Positions 33,511 to 41,631 are shown, numbered from the stretch's first letter. The stretch is 52,705 nucleotides of DNA from Salipaludibacillus sp. CUR1 (GCF_021028955.1 NZ_JAIWPE010000012.1:1-52705); one strand, 5' to 3'. Numbers and translations are program-made. Notes: generated by a model not told the origin, from the sequence alone.

Positions 33511-33759
33511 TCATCCGTAATTTATCATTGATTCAAGCTGGTTAATGACTTCTTTATGATCCGGGAACTGATCAGTGTCAAACTTAGAAAAAATCTTTTG
33601 GCCATTCGCATATATTTCAAATACACCGCCAGAGCTTGGAATAAGGGCCATCTCTTCCACATTGTGCCGCATATCTTCAAAAACATCTTCTGCGAAACTC
33701 GCAGCTTTAGGCGCATAGTTTCACTGCATGCAAAATTCAACTGTTACTTTTAGCTTCAT
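33511..33759 (-). CDS. SelT/SelW/SelH (Rdx) family selenoprotein with an in-frame TGA read as selenocysteine
   Basis: A thioredoxin-like redox protein of 82 residues if the TGA at 33721-33723 is read through. It starts MKLKVTVEFCMQ-U-NYAPKAA, so the TGA falls exactly at the second redox position of the C-x-x-U motif (Cys10, Sec13). Downstream blocks VEEMALIPSSGGVFEIYANG and TDQFPDHKEVINQLE are those of bacterial SelW-like proteins. The start ATG 33759 has AAAGGGG 9 bases upstream and the stop is a second TGA at 33511-33513. A stem GAAACT/AGTTTC follows the Sec codon. Substrate unknown; a thiol/selenol role in redox balance is known for the family. It is divergent from selD. Confidence 0.9.
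33694..33722 (-). promoter_or_regulatory. Candidate bacterial SECIS stem after the SelW-like Sec codon
   Basis: On the minus strand GAAACT (33722-33717) pairs with AGTTTC (33699-33694), with a 17-base apical region in which CGC can pair with GCG. The stem begins at the UGA itself, where bacterial SECIS elements start. Bacterial elements are poorly conserved, so this is a candidate only. Confidence 0.45.
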
Positions 33760-33825
33760 TTCAAAAACCCCTTTTGTGAATATTATGTGAATTTTTTTTA
33801 ACTACATTATATTGTAAAAGATCAT

Positions 33826-33855
33826 TTGTCCAAGGTCAAAGAAAACAGTTATAAT
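33826..33855 (+). promoter_or_regulatory. Promoter of selD
   Basis: TTGTCC (33826-33831) and TATAAT (33850-33855) are 18 bases apart, ending 30 bases before ATG 33886. The divergent SelW-like gene must use a minus-strand promoter in the same 126-base gap, which I could not place clearly. Confidence 0.65.
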
Positions 33856-33885
33856 GGACGTTAGTAAAGGAGGTGCGATAACAGG

Positions 33886-34950
33886 ATGTTTAAAAAACCG
33901 TTCCAATCAAATAAACGACTGACTCAAATGACTAAAAAAGCTGGTTGAGGATGCAAAATCGGTCCTAGTGACCTGGCGCAAGTTTTGTGCCATCTGCCCT
34001 CATCAGACGATAACGAACAGCTGCTCGTCGGGCTTGACACATCAGACGACGGCGGCGTCTATCAATTAACAGAAGATCTTGCTATCGTACAGACAGTGGA
34101 TTACTTTACTCCGATCGTAGATGACCCTTATATGTTCGGGCAAATCGCTGCGGCCAACGCCCTAAGCGATGTATATGCCATGGGCGGCACGCCTAAAACC
34201 GCTCTTAATATTGCGGGCTTTCCAATTAAGAAACTGCCTGCCGAAGTTTTCGCGGCTATTTTAAAAGGCGGCGCCGATAAAGTGAAAGAAGCTGGTGCCG
34301 TCATTGCAGGGGGACACACCATAGACGACCAGGAGCCTAAGTACGGCTTAAGCTGCACAGGCACCGTCCACCCTGACAAAGTGTTCAAAAACGTGGGGGC
34401 CAAACCGGGGGATAAATTAGTCCTGACTAAACCGCTTGGTGTAGGAATTCTCACCACGGCTGTTAAATTCGGAAAAGCTTCCGAACAGGAAGAAGATGAA
34501 GCCACGAGCACAATGGCTGCACTGAATAAAACAGCTGCAGAAACACTGGCTGATTACCACCCGAACGCGGTGACTGATGTGACCGGCTTTGGGCTTCTCG
34601 GCCACGGGTATGAAATGGCTTGCGGAAGCGATGTGACATTGACTTTCCACTATTCAGCTATTCCCTTAATTGACGGGACAGTAAAACATGCCAAAGCGGG
34701 CGTCATCCCAGGCGGTGCCCGTGATAATCACAGCTGGTTATCTGAGAACGTTTCCTATGAGAAAAAAATTAAAAAGCATGACCAGCTGATTCTTTGCGAT
34801 TCAATTACAAGCGGCGGACTGCTGGTCAGCCTGCCGGCAGAAGAAGCAGATGATTATGTTCAGAAGATGAAAAGTAAAGGCCACACAGCCACAGCGGTGA
34901 TCGGGGAAGTAAACGATAAGCAGGAGAAAGCAATTCAAGTTAAAGCTTAA
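33886..34950 (+). CDS. selD: Selenide, water dikinase (selenophosphate synthetase) containing selenocysteine at the active site
   Basis: Makes selenophosphate from selenide and ATP, the selenium donor for SelA. ATG 33886 follows AAGGAGGTG. Twenty codons later the TGA at 33946-33948 interrupts MTKKAG-U-GCKIGPSDLAQVL, exactly where SelD enzymes carry Cys or Sec. The adjacent Cys and Lys (GCK) are kept. After the TGA the frame stays open to 34950 with TVDYFTPIVDDPYMFGQIAAANALSDVYAMGG (key DxFxPIVDDPxxFGxIAAANALSDVYAMGG), AGGHTIDDQEP and TDVTGFGLLGHGYEMA. At 354 residues it matches the family (347 in E. coli). Translation from downstream starts would remove the catalytic residue. Confidence 0.94.
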
Positions 34951-34960
34951 CGATTGTGAG

Positions 34961-35007
34961 AAAGAGCTGGCTCAAAAGGGAAACTTTTGAAGCCAGCTCT
35001 TTATTAT
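34961..35007 (+). terminator. Terminator of selD
   Basis: AAAGAGCTGGCT/AGCCAGCTCTTT with an inner CAAAAG/CTTTTG stem, then TTATTATGG. It lies 10 bases after the stop. Confidence 0.88.
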
Positions 35008-35181
35008 GGTTTTAGAGGATTCGTGATGGGTGATTGGGTTTTGCGGAGGTGGCAGTGGTTCCACCGGCGGCGTTTCATACGTGAACGGGAGCAGTGATGA
35101 CGCTGATCTGGTGGGTGGAGCAGGCATTTTATAATCTGTTCGCCAGGAGATGCAGCCTTTGAAAAGTTATTTAAGTATTAT

Positions 35182-35390
35182 GAGCCGCTCATTTAATTTT
35201 CGGCTCGATGAGCAGGCTATATAGTCGTTTTATCGTCCGCTCACTCGACTATCTGCATGTTGAGAGGACCATATATCTGTTATATCAGCCGCTCGCTTGA
35301 CCATTCACGTCATGAGTGAACCCCAAACCCCTTTTTTGACCCATTCACTCGATCATCCGACACATTGAGTGGACCGTATATCCCAGCAGC
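35182..35390. repeat. Degenerate tandem repeat, four units of 52-53 bp
   Basis: Units start at 35182, 35234, 35286 and 35339. They share CCGCTCactCGA near the start, TGA/TGAG at position 28-31 and GGACC-x-TATATC or similar near position 35-44. The two ends of a unit are short inverts (CACTC/GAGTG in the fourth). No gene covers the region between selD and the GNAT gene. Confidence 0.65.
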
Positions 35391-35463
35391 TACACTGATC
35401 CGATCGGATCATATCAACCCTCTCTTTCCACTGAATCCCTAAAAGCATACTCGCTCCATTTTC

Positions 35464-36006
35464 TTACCGTTCTTTTAAGTAATCTTCTCTAATTAATCCG
35501 TAATAAGCTAAATCAAAATAACGGCCTGATCGGTGAACATGCTGTTTTAATGTCCCTTCATACTTTAAACCACTTTTCTCCATCACTTTCCATGAACCCT
35601 GGTTAGCTGTAAAGGCTGTCGCAAATAATTTGTTTAACTTCAATTCCTCAAAACTGAACGGAATAAGCGCTTTTACTGCTTCAGTGCAGTAACCCTGTCC
35701 CCAATAAGGTTTTCCGATCCAGTAACCCAGTTCTCCACGATGGTGTTTCACATCTTCTTTTATATTGATTATCCCTAGAAACGTTTCGTTTTCTTTTTGT
35801 GTAATTGCCAGGCATACAATTTCTCCATTTTTTTCTGCCTCGGTTACCCGTTGGATATATTCTTTAGCTCCCCCTGCAGGATAAGGGTGAGGAATATTCA
35901 ATGTTGTTTTCGCCACATCATAATCCTTTGCCAGCTCTTCCACTCGCTCAGCATCTTTGAGCTGAAGGGGCCTCAAAACTAATCTTTCTGTTTTAAAATA
36001 AGCCAT
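35464..36006 (-). CDS. GNAT N-acetyltransferase (RimJ/RimL-like)
   Basis: A cytoplasmic acetyltransferase of 180 residues. It starts MAYFKTERLVLRPLQLKDA, typical of the Acetyltransf_3 branch. The acetyl-CoA loop region is GELGYWIGKPYWGQGYCTEAVKALIPF, with key G-Y-W-I-G-x-x-x-W-G-x-G. It continues NKLFATAFTANQGSWKVMEKSGL, the usual N-x-x-S/x-x-x-x-x-E-K-x-G-x pattern. The target may be a ribosomal protein N-terminus or a small molecule; not decidable. GAGGAGG precedes ATG 36006. Confidence 0.9.
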   Translation of the reverse strand: MAYFKTERLVLRPLQLKDAERVEELAKDYDVAKTTLNIPHPYPAGGAKEYIQRVTEAEKNGEIVCLAITQKENETFLGIINIKEDVKHHRGELGYWIGKPYWGQGYCTEAVKALIPFSFEELKLNKLFATAFTANQGSWKVMEKSGLKYEGTLKQHVHRSGRYFDLAYYGLIREDYLKER

Positions 36007-36027
36007 CGGGGTTCCTCCTCTAATTTT

Positions 36028-36645
36028 CTAATCGACAATCGTCTGCTTTTCAGGTTTTTTCAAAAAATCAAACAGCATACTGATTTGCCCTTCCGTATTT
36101 CTGGCCTGAGATAAGTCCGGCAGCTTGTCTTCCCTGAAGAATTTAACATTTTTAGTTTCCAGGCCTGCAGCCGCTTTGCCTCCCGCCAGCTCACAGAGGA
36201 TAAATATTTTGTAATAATGGTAAGGCTGAGGGGGATGCGGATGCTTATTCATATCCAGTAATGCCAGCAACCTGGCTGCATTCACATCGAATCCTGCTTC
36301 TTCTTTTACTTCCTTTATAATATTTTCAGCTGGCGAAAGCCCTACCTCACAAAACCCTCCAGGCAAGGACCACTTATTATCCATTTTTTCATGCACTAAA
36401 AGAATCTTATTATTTCTAAAAACTGCACCGCGCACGTCTATTTTAGGCGTCTGGTAACCTGACTCCTTATTAAATAGCCCGATGATTTTTTCAGCCTCTA
36501 AATCAGTATATTCTGCCATAATTTCAGCACTGACAGTCTGCAGCTCTTTGTAGCGTTCAATGTCATATTTATCTTTAGAAAAAGCAAGTCCCGCTTGTGA
36601 AACAGATTGGATTCTTTTTGCCCAGTCAAGCCATTTATAACTCAT
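36028..36645 (-). CDS. NUDIX hydrolase with N-terminal helical domain (YjhB-like)
   Basis: A 205-residue enzyme that cuts nucleoside diphosphate derivatives. Residues 1-65 form the Nudix_N helical domain (YKWLDWAKRIQSVSQAGLAF, IERYKELQTVSAEIMA). The catalytic box GGFCEVGLSPAENIIKEVKEEAGF departs from the consensus: L replaces the first catalytic-box Glu and K replaces the Arg. The same change is usual in the YjhB branch, while the EVKEEAG metal-binding part is kept. HPPQPYHYYKIFILCE is characteristic. GGAGGG lies 5 bases before ATG 36645. Confidence 0.88.
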   Translation of the reverse strand: MSYKWLDWAKRIQSVSQAGLAFSKDKYDIERYKELQTVSAEIMAEYTDLEAEKIIGLFNKESGYQTPKIDVRGAVFRNNKILLVHEKMDNKWSLPGGFCEVGLSPAENIIKEVKEEAGFDVNAARLLALLDMNKHPHPPQPYHYYKIFILCELAGGKAAAGLETKNVKFFREDKLPDLSQARNTEGQISMLFDFLKKPEKQTIVD

Positions 36646-36685
36646 AATGCCCTCCTGTCGATTTCAAAGTTTATGCTTAGGTTTT

Positions 36686-37093
36686 CTAAAAATCTACAAA
36701 AAAGGGATGTCGGTCTTCGTTTAAACATAAATTAATTCTTTCTTTGAAATTAGTCCAAGTGACCCGTTCCAAAGCTTCCGGCAGTGGATAAAAACCTGTC
36801 TCCAAACTTTCAGGTGTAACGGTTAGTTCCCCGCCGAGCGGCTTTCCGAGAAAGAGTAAATTACAAATTTTATCTCCTTTGTTCTGAAAAACACCGCAGA
36901 ATTTAATAATTTCTATATCGATGCCGCTTTCTTCTTTCGTTTCTCTCACTGCTGCGTCCATGGCTGATTCTCCTTCTTCAACCTGGCCGCCGGGCATTTC
37001 CCAGCCTCTTTTAGGCCCTTTAATCAATAAGAGATGCCCTTCCTCATTTAATACAACGGCTGCTGCAGAGACGATATGCTTCGGACTTTCCAT
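36686..37093 (-). CDS. NUDIX hydrolase (MutT-like)
   Basis: A 135-residue single-domain Nudix enzyme. The catalytic box is canonical: GGQVEEGESAMDAAVRETKEESG, with all Glu and the Arg in place. The start HIVSAAAVVLNEEGHLLLIKG and WEMPGGQ are typical. The substrate is probably a nucleotide derivative; not decidable. It lies 40 bases upstream of the other Nudix gene on the same strand, and both likely form a small operon with the GNAT gene. GGAAGGAG precedes ATG 37093. Confidence 0.9.
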   Translation of the reverse strand: MESPKHIVSAAAVVLNEEGHLLLIKGPKRGWEMPGGQVEEGESAMDAAVRETKEESGIDIEIIKFCGVFQNKGDKICNLLFLGKPLGGELTVTPESLETGFYPLPEALERVTWTNFKERINLCLNEDRHPFFVDF

Positions 37094-37148
37094 ATATATG
37101 CTCCTTCCTTAATTTCAATATAAATCCATTTTTTTGAAATTGATGATA

Positions 37149-37183
37149 TAAAAAGGAGGTTTCTAAATTATAAAGAAACCTCC
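37149..37183 (-). terminator. Terminator of the K+/H+ antiporter gene
   Basis: GGAGGTTTCT/AGAAACCTCC (37155-37164 and 37174-37183) with a 9-base loop, followed on the minus strand by TTTTTATATC. It lies 24 bases after the stop. Confidence 0.87.
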
Positions 37184-37206
37184 AGTCAGGATTACATTTA
37201 ATTTTC

Positions 37207-38694
37207 TTAATCATCGGGGATATTTTTGCGCTCTCCAAGCATTTTTTTGAGATCTTTTTTACTTGACCGGGATACAAGAATATAAAGGATATCCTTATCT
37301 TTAATCTCAGTCTCACCATACGGAGTAACTAATTCACCCTTACGGATGATAGCATTGATTAAGACATCGTCAGGAAATTCAATTTCAGCCAGTGTTTTTC
37401 CGACAATTCTTGTTTCTTCATTAACCGTATACTCGATAATCTCGGCGTTGGCCTGTCCGATTGATACGAGCTCTAACGAATGCAAAGGAACAACTTTTTT
37501 CGGACCTGTTAAGCCTAATTTTTGGGCAAAAGGAGAAATCGTTGCGCCTTGTATTAACGCGGAAGTCAGCACGACGAAAAACACGACGTTAAAAAACAAC
37601 TGAGCATTCTCAAGCCCTGCAATCATTGGGAAAGTGGCTAAAACAATTGGTACAGCCCCCCGGAGACCAGCCCAGGAGAGCAACGTTTTTTCCTGCCAGG
37701 AATAGTTAAATCCCAGGGTGGAAATCAATACTGCTACAGGTCTTGCAATGAGCATTAAAATGAAAGATAAAAGCAGCCCGTGAAGAATAATTTCGCCAGC
37801 AAATAATTGTCCTGGAAACACAAGAAGCCCCAGAATAATAAACATTAATATTTGCATCATCCAGGCGAAGCCTTCATTAAACCTGAAAATAGTATGCCTG
37901 TATGTTAAATCTGAGTTACCGATAATCAAAGCAGCGACATACACAGCCAGCAGCCCGCTGCCGCCCAGGCTGGCGGTCACACTGTATGTAAGAAGCGCAA
38001 AACCCATGGCGATTATTGGATAAAGGCCGCCGGAATCGAGGTTAATACGGTTAATAATTTTAGAAGCGAGCCAGCCTAAGGCCATCCCGAATATTATACC
38101 GAATCCCATTTGAAGAAAAAATGACCCAATCGTGTTGCCAATACCGGTCTCATCGGATAGAATTAACTCTATAAAAGCGAGGGTTAAAAACATTGCCATA
38201 GGGTCATTTGTTCCAGATTCGGCTTCAAGCGTAGCTCCAAGACGGGCTTTAATATTTTTTTCCTTTAACGCTGCAAAAACAGCGGCCGCATCTGTAGACC
38301 CGACTATTGCCCCGAACAACAGTCCTTCTAACCAGGTGACTCCAAGGATAAACGTCGCACCGATAGCGACAATACTGGTGGTGACCAGTACCCCCACAGT
38401 AGCTAATAGAATAGCAGGAACAGCCACCGGTTTAATCGTCGTCCATTTAGTAGACAGTCCCCCTTCAAAAAGTATAACAACCAAAGCAAAAATTCCTATT
38501 AATTGAGCGTAAGAAGGGTTATCGAAATAAATAAGCCCCAGGCCGTCACTTCCGGCAATCATTCCAAGGATTATAAACAGAATGAGTGCAGGCACGCCCA
38601 GCCTTGTAGAGAACTTCGTAGTGAATACCCCTATTATAAGGAAAAGTGCAACTATAAGTACAAAATAATCTGTATATAATATGTCTCCGAACAT
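37207..38694 (-). CDS. CPA1-type potassium/proton antiporter (NhaP2/CvrA-like) with C-terminal TrkA_C domain
   Basis: A 495-residue cation/proton antiporter. The membrane part (about 1-390) has 12 to 13 helices with the conserved blocks VPALILFIILGMIAGSDGLG, VILFEGGLSTKW and GAIVGSTDAAAVFAAL. The ion-site Asp pair region is ESGTNDPMA, and SWAGLRGAVPIVLATFP follows. A TrkA_C (RCK_C) domain, about 405-490, has VNEETRIVGKTLAEIEFPDDVLI and binds nucleotides or ions in relatives. The start is not certain: ATG 38694 gives a normal N-terminus, while an upstream TTG at 38718 adds eight residues. Contributes to K+ or pH balance. Confidence 0.88.
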   Translation of the reverse strand: MFGDILYTDYFVLIVALFLIIGVFTTKFSTRLGVPALILFIILGMIAGSDGLGLIYFDNPSYAQLIGIFALVVILFEGGLSTKWTTIKPVAVPAILLATVGVLVTTSIVAIGATFILGVTWLEGLLFGAIVGSTDAAAVFAALKEKNIKARLGATLEAESGTNDPMAMFLTLAFIELILSDETGIGNTIGSFFLQMGFGIIFGMALGWLASKIINRINLDSGGLYPIIAMGFALLTYSVTASLGGSGLLAVYVAALIIGNSDLTYRHTIFRFNEGFAWMMQILMFIILGLLVFPGQLFAGEIILHGLLLSFILMLIARPVAVLISTLGFNYSWQEKTLLSWAGLRGAVPIVLATFPMIAGLENAQLFFNVVFFVVLTSALIQGATISPFAQKLGLTGPKKVVPLHSLELVSIGQANAEIIEYTVNEETRIVGKTLAEIEFPDDVLINAIIRKGELVTPYGETEIKDKDILYILVSRSSKKDLKKMLGERKNIPDD

Positions 38695-38851
38695 CCTGCT
38701 TTCTACCACGCCTTTCAAAATGACTATAAATAACTTTCACTATGTGGAACAACCTTCCATTATCTGCAACTATTATAACACACCTTACATTATCGATAAT
38801 AAATTAGTGCCTATACTTGTATTTGAAATTATTATGTAAAACAATGATTTG

Positions 38852-38880
38852 AAAAAGGTGCCTTCAAATTTGAAAGCACC
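38852..38880 (-). terminator. Terminator of the P-II-like gene
   Basis: GGTGC...GCACC (38857-38880) with a central TTCAAATTTGAA, followed on the minus strand by TTTTTC. It lies 10 bases after the stop. Confidence 0.85.
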
Positions 38881-38890
38881 CTCTTATTTA

Positions 38891-39214
38891 TTATTCCATA
38901 TGAGCAGGCAGTAAACCGCCTACATGCTCTAACGATAGTGAAAATACTATACCCTGCCCCGGCTCTTTTAACTTCCCGTAAGTCTCGATCGTCTCAATGA
39001 CTTGCTTGGAAGATTCCTCTTTTACAAGAGTCATCACACATTCTCTTTCCGGTTCAACTTTTAAACCGAAAAATTCGCCGTCTTTATCACTTCTTCCCCT
39101 GGCCAAAATAACCGTACTTTTGGTTATTCCGTGCTCCTCTTCAATCTTTTCAAGTATAGTTTCAGTCAAGTTGTTATCAACAATAGAAATGATTGCTTTG
39201 TAATCTTTACTCAT
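38891..39214 (-). CDS. P-II family signalling protein
   Basis: A 107-residue trimeric-type sensor protein. The P-II fold is visible in KAIISIVDNNLTETILEKIEEE, STVILARGRSDK, VEPERECVMTLVKEES, KQVIETIETYGKL and GQGIVFSLSLEHVGGL. It is not GlnB or GlnK: the T-loop uridylation Tyr is absent and ARGRS takes that place. Such members occur beside transporters and sense nucleotides or other ligands. The gene lies 200 bases upstream of the K+/H+ antiporter with a terminator between them, so co-transcription is not expected. AAGGAGG precedes ATG 39214. Confidence 0.85.
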   Translation of the reverse strand: MSKDYKAIISIVDNNLTETILEKIEEEHGITKSTVILARGRSDKDGEFFGLKVEPERECVMTLVKEESSKQVIETIETYGKLKEPGQGIVFSLSLEHVGGLLPAHME

Positions 39215-39554
39215 TCAACCGCCTCCTTAAGTCCTGTCTATCCTACTATTTCACGATTAACGATTATTTAACCTTTAGATTATCAAAGAGGCTTATTGAA
39301 TTTAAGCTGACTAGTGCCTGATTGAATGAGAAACTGGCAAACTGGAAGAATAATATCTCAGAAAAATTAAAAGTCAGTCAAGTTAAGAAGTGACGTTTGC
39401 GGCTGGGAAAAATACGTCATTCAAAATAGCTTTGAACAATGAATGTAAGCAGGATGAACCCAGTAGAGACAAAAATAATACAAAATAGCAGTAAGTGAAA
39501 AGTGACCATATAAGAAATGACAGCCTGCAAGATGAAAAATACGGTTTTTATAGT

Positions 39555-39704
39555 TCATATAGCGATTTTGTGGCTCAGATTAACGTATTCGATAAAGAAA
39601 GATTTTTTCCTTTCAATATGGTAATATTTTCGTAATAAACGTTTGATATTCCAAGATAAGAAAACAGCTGAAACAATAATGATTATTCCAACCTCAATTA
39701 CCAA
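39555..39704 (-). CDS. Possible small membrane protein, 49 residues
   Basis: Within the 580-base gap between the P-II gene and 39797 the only plausible frame starts at TTG 39704, behind GGGGGG. It gives one helix (VGIIIIVSAVFLSWNI), then a basic tail (KRLLRKYYHIERKKS). No terminator and no family recognised. The remainder of the gap (39215-39554 and 39705-39796) shows only AT-rich sequence. Confidence 0.35.
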   Translation of the reverse strand: MVIEVGIIIIVSAVFLSWNIKRLLRKYYHIERKKSFFIEYVNLSHKIAI

Positions 39705-39796
39705 GGTGCAAGCCCCCCGCCGTTAATTAAGTTTAAAATACAGGGAATTTTTGTTAACGTTATGTTATCATACGTAATCCAGCTGGTGGTGAAAAA

Positions 39797-40192
39797 ATGG
39801 ATAATCAAAAGAAACAGACATCAGATCATGAACGACTTGTGAGAGATTGGTTTCAAAGCGAAGATACGAAGGTGCAAATGATTGTGCCCGTAAAAATCGG
39901 CAAGATAAAAAGCGGGTCCTTTTACGCTGGTTTTTGTGAAGAGAATTTATTCATTCTGGAAGTCATTGAAGACAGGGATGTAAGCCTTATGGAGAAGTTC
40001 TTATGGGAAGATTGTGAGAACGTCATGGTTAATAAAGGCATCATGCGTGTTCGTGTCCTCCTTGATGAAAAAGCTGACCTGTCATTTCCAAAACATGGTG
40101 ACAGAGTGATCGACTTTCTAAACAAAAAAAAGGACCTGAAACTATGGGAATATGAGCGAAATATTTGGAGCCGTATGTTCGGTAAGCAGTAA
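39797..40192 (+). CDS. Hypothetical protein, 131 residues
   Basis: A soluble, predicted cytoplasmic protein of mixed strands and helices: VKIGKIKSGSFYAGFCEENLFILEV, MRVRVLLDEK, a charged linker and an aromatic C-terminus (LWEYERNIWSRMFGKQ). The strand-rich middle ending in one helix resembles a bacterial PH-like fold, but I recognise no family. GGTGGTG lies 6 bases before ATG 39797. A very strong hairpin overlaps the last base of its stop codon. Confidence 0.7.
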   Translation: MDNQKKQTSDHERLVRDWFQSEDTKVQMIVPVKIGKIKSGSFYAGFCEENLFILEVIEDRDVSLMEKFLWEDCENVMVNKGIMRVRVLLDEKADLSFPKHGDRVIDFLNKKKDLKLWEYERNIWSRMFGKQ

Positions 40193-40227
40193 ACAAACCC
40201 GCCAGTGTGACCTGGCGGGTTTGTTTG
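40191..40227. terminator. Bidirectional terminator
   Basis: A perfect 15-bp stem AAACAAACCCGCCAG/CTGGCGGGTTTGTTT with a 6-base loop. The left arm overlaps the last two bases of the stop of the plus-strand gene at 39797. It also lies 86 bases after the stop of trpB on the other strand. Confidence 0.92.
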
Positions 40228-40312
40228 TTGTCTTTTAATCTGCCGTATGCGGCATTTTACTCGTTGTTTCTTCCTTATACATGTGTAGGTGCCACATGAG
40301 CAGCACCAACTT

Positions 40313-41482
40313 TTATGACTGTTTGTTAAACATCTCATACGCCTGCTGGACGTCTTTGTCGCCGCGGCCTGAGATATTAATAATGATATTTTCGTCTTTT
40401 GAAAATTCAGGAGCCAGTTTCTTAGCTAACGCTACAGCGTGGGCACTTTCCAAAGCTGGAATAATTCCTTCCTTTTTTGATAAAAGCTGGAAAGCTTCAA
40501 GAACTTCTTCCTTAGATACCGTATAGTACTCCGCCCTGCCGCTTGTTTTCAAGTGGCTGTGTTCGGGGCCGATCCCCGGATAATCCAGCCCGGCAGCGAT
40601 AGAGTAAGTCGGTTCAGGATTTCCGTTTTCATCCTGCAGCACAAGGCACTTAAATCCATGGAGGACTGCCGGTGTCCCTTTTGACAACGTGGCCGCCTCT
40701 TCAGGCTCCACACCGACGAGCCTGACAGATGGTTCGTCAATGTAATGGGCAAACGCTCCAATCGCATTGCTGCCACCACCGGTCACAGCAATTACCGCGC
40801 CTGGCAGCTTGCCTTCCTTTTCAAGAATCTGGCGCTTTGATTCTTCACTGATAACTGACTGGAAGTGTTTAACCATCGATGGGAACGGGTGAGGTCCGAC
40901 GGCTGAACCAAGCAGGTAAAACGTCGATTCATAATTTTCCACTAAATCCTGGAGTGCTGCATCCACGGCATCTTTCAGTCTTCCCTGGCCTTTATCAACA
41001 GCCACTACTTTAGCACCTAACAGCTCCATACGGAAAACATTTAATGCCTGCCTTTCGGTATCCAGTTTACCCATGTAGATCGTGCAGTCCATTCCAAACG
41101 TAGCGCATGCTGTAGCAGTCGCCACGCCATGCTGCCCGGCGCCTGTTTCAGCAATAATTCGGTGCGCCCCCATCCGTTTTGCCAGAAGAATCTGGCCAAT
41201 CACGTTATTAATTTTGTGCGCGCCTGTATGGTTTAAATCTTCCCGTTTAAGGTAGATTTTTGCTCCGTTAAATTCTTCAGTTAAATTTTTAGCAAACGTC
41301 AACGGGTTTTCTCTTCCAACGAATTCCCGCAAATAATATTTGAAATCTTCATTAAACTCCGGATCATTCTTATATTTCTCAAACTGTTCTGCAAGCATAT
41401 CCAGAACTTCCTGCAGTTCGGGCGGGACAAAACTTCCCCCAAATTCACCAAAATAACCCGCTTGTGCTTTTACTTCATTCAT
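40313..41482 (-). CDS. trpB: Tryptophan synthase beta chain (stand-alone gene)
   Basis: A PLP enzyme that joins indole and serine to give tryptophan. It has 389 residues counted from ATG 41482, which has GAGGAG 10 bases upstream; a GTG three codons earlier abuts that site. The PLP Lys is in HTGAHKINN, the phosphate-binding loop is GGGSNAIG, and ETGAGQHGVATA and SAGLDYPGIGPEH are typical. The sequence follows the common TrpB1 form. No trpA, trpC or other tryptophan gene is near, and I saw no T-box or TRAP site upstream. It may be a second copy used for indole salvage. Confidence 0.94.
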   Translation of the reverse strand: MNEVKAQAGYFGEFGGSFVPPELQEVLDMLAEQFEKYKNDPEFNEDFKYYLREFVGRENPLTFAKNLTEEFNGAKIYLKREDLNHTGAHKINNVIGQILLAKRMGAHRIIAETGAGQHGVATATACATFGMDCTIYMGKLDTERQALNVFRMELLGAKVVAVDKGQGRLKDAVDAALQDLVENYESTFYLLGSAVGPHPFPSMVKHFQSVISEESKRQILEKEGKLPGAVIAVTGGGSNAIGAFAHYIDEPSVRLVGVEPEEAATLSKGTPAVLHGFKCLVLQDENGNPEPTYSIAAGLDYPGIGPEHSHLKTSGRAEYYTVSKEEVLEAFQLLSKKEGIIPALESAHAVALAKKLAPEFSKDENIIINISGRGDKDVQQAYEMFNKQS

Positions 41483-41631
41483 TATACTCACTCTCCTCAG
41501 CTAATCTCATTTTTTCTAATCTCACTCTGCTACTCTGCTAAACTAAAACTATAAAGAATTACATTGTATTTTATAGGGAACGGCATCATCTGTCAATCAT
41601 TGTATTTCCAAAACACATGAGTTTTCATCAT

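Noticed and set aside
33525-33740. Ordinary 71-residue minus-strand protein overlapping the SelW-like gene
   Set aside because: It is a shifted frame of the selenoprotein gene, with no ribosome site or family; the TGA-containing frame has clear homology.
35030-35134. Glycine-rich 34-codon frame on the plus strand after selD (GGGSGSTGGVSYVNGSS)
   Set aside because: GTG start without a ribosome site, directly after the selD terminator, and no family; likely chance in a GC-richer stretch.
32841-35181. tRNA-Sec gene in the selenium locus
   Set aside because: No long acceptor stem, TCA anticodon loop or T-loop could be put together on either strand.
41483-41631. T-box or TRAP leader upstream of trpB
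   Set aside because: No AGGGTGG-like T-box core and no run of spaced GAG/TAG triplets on the sense strand.
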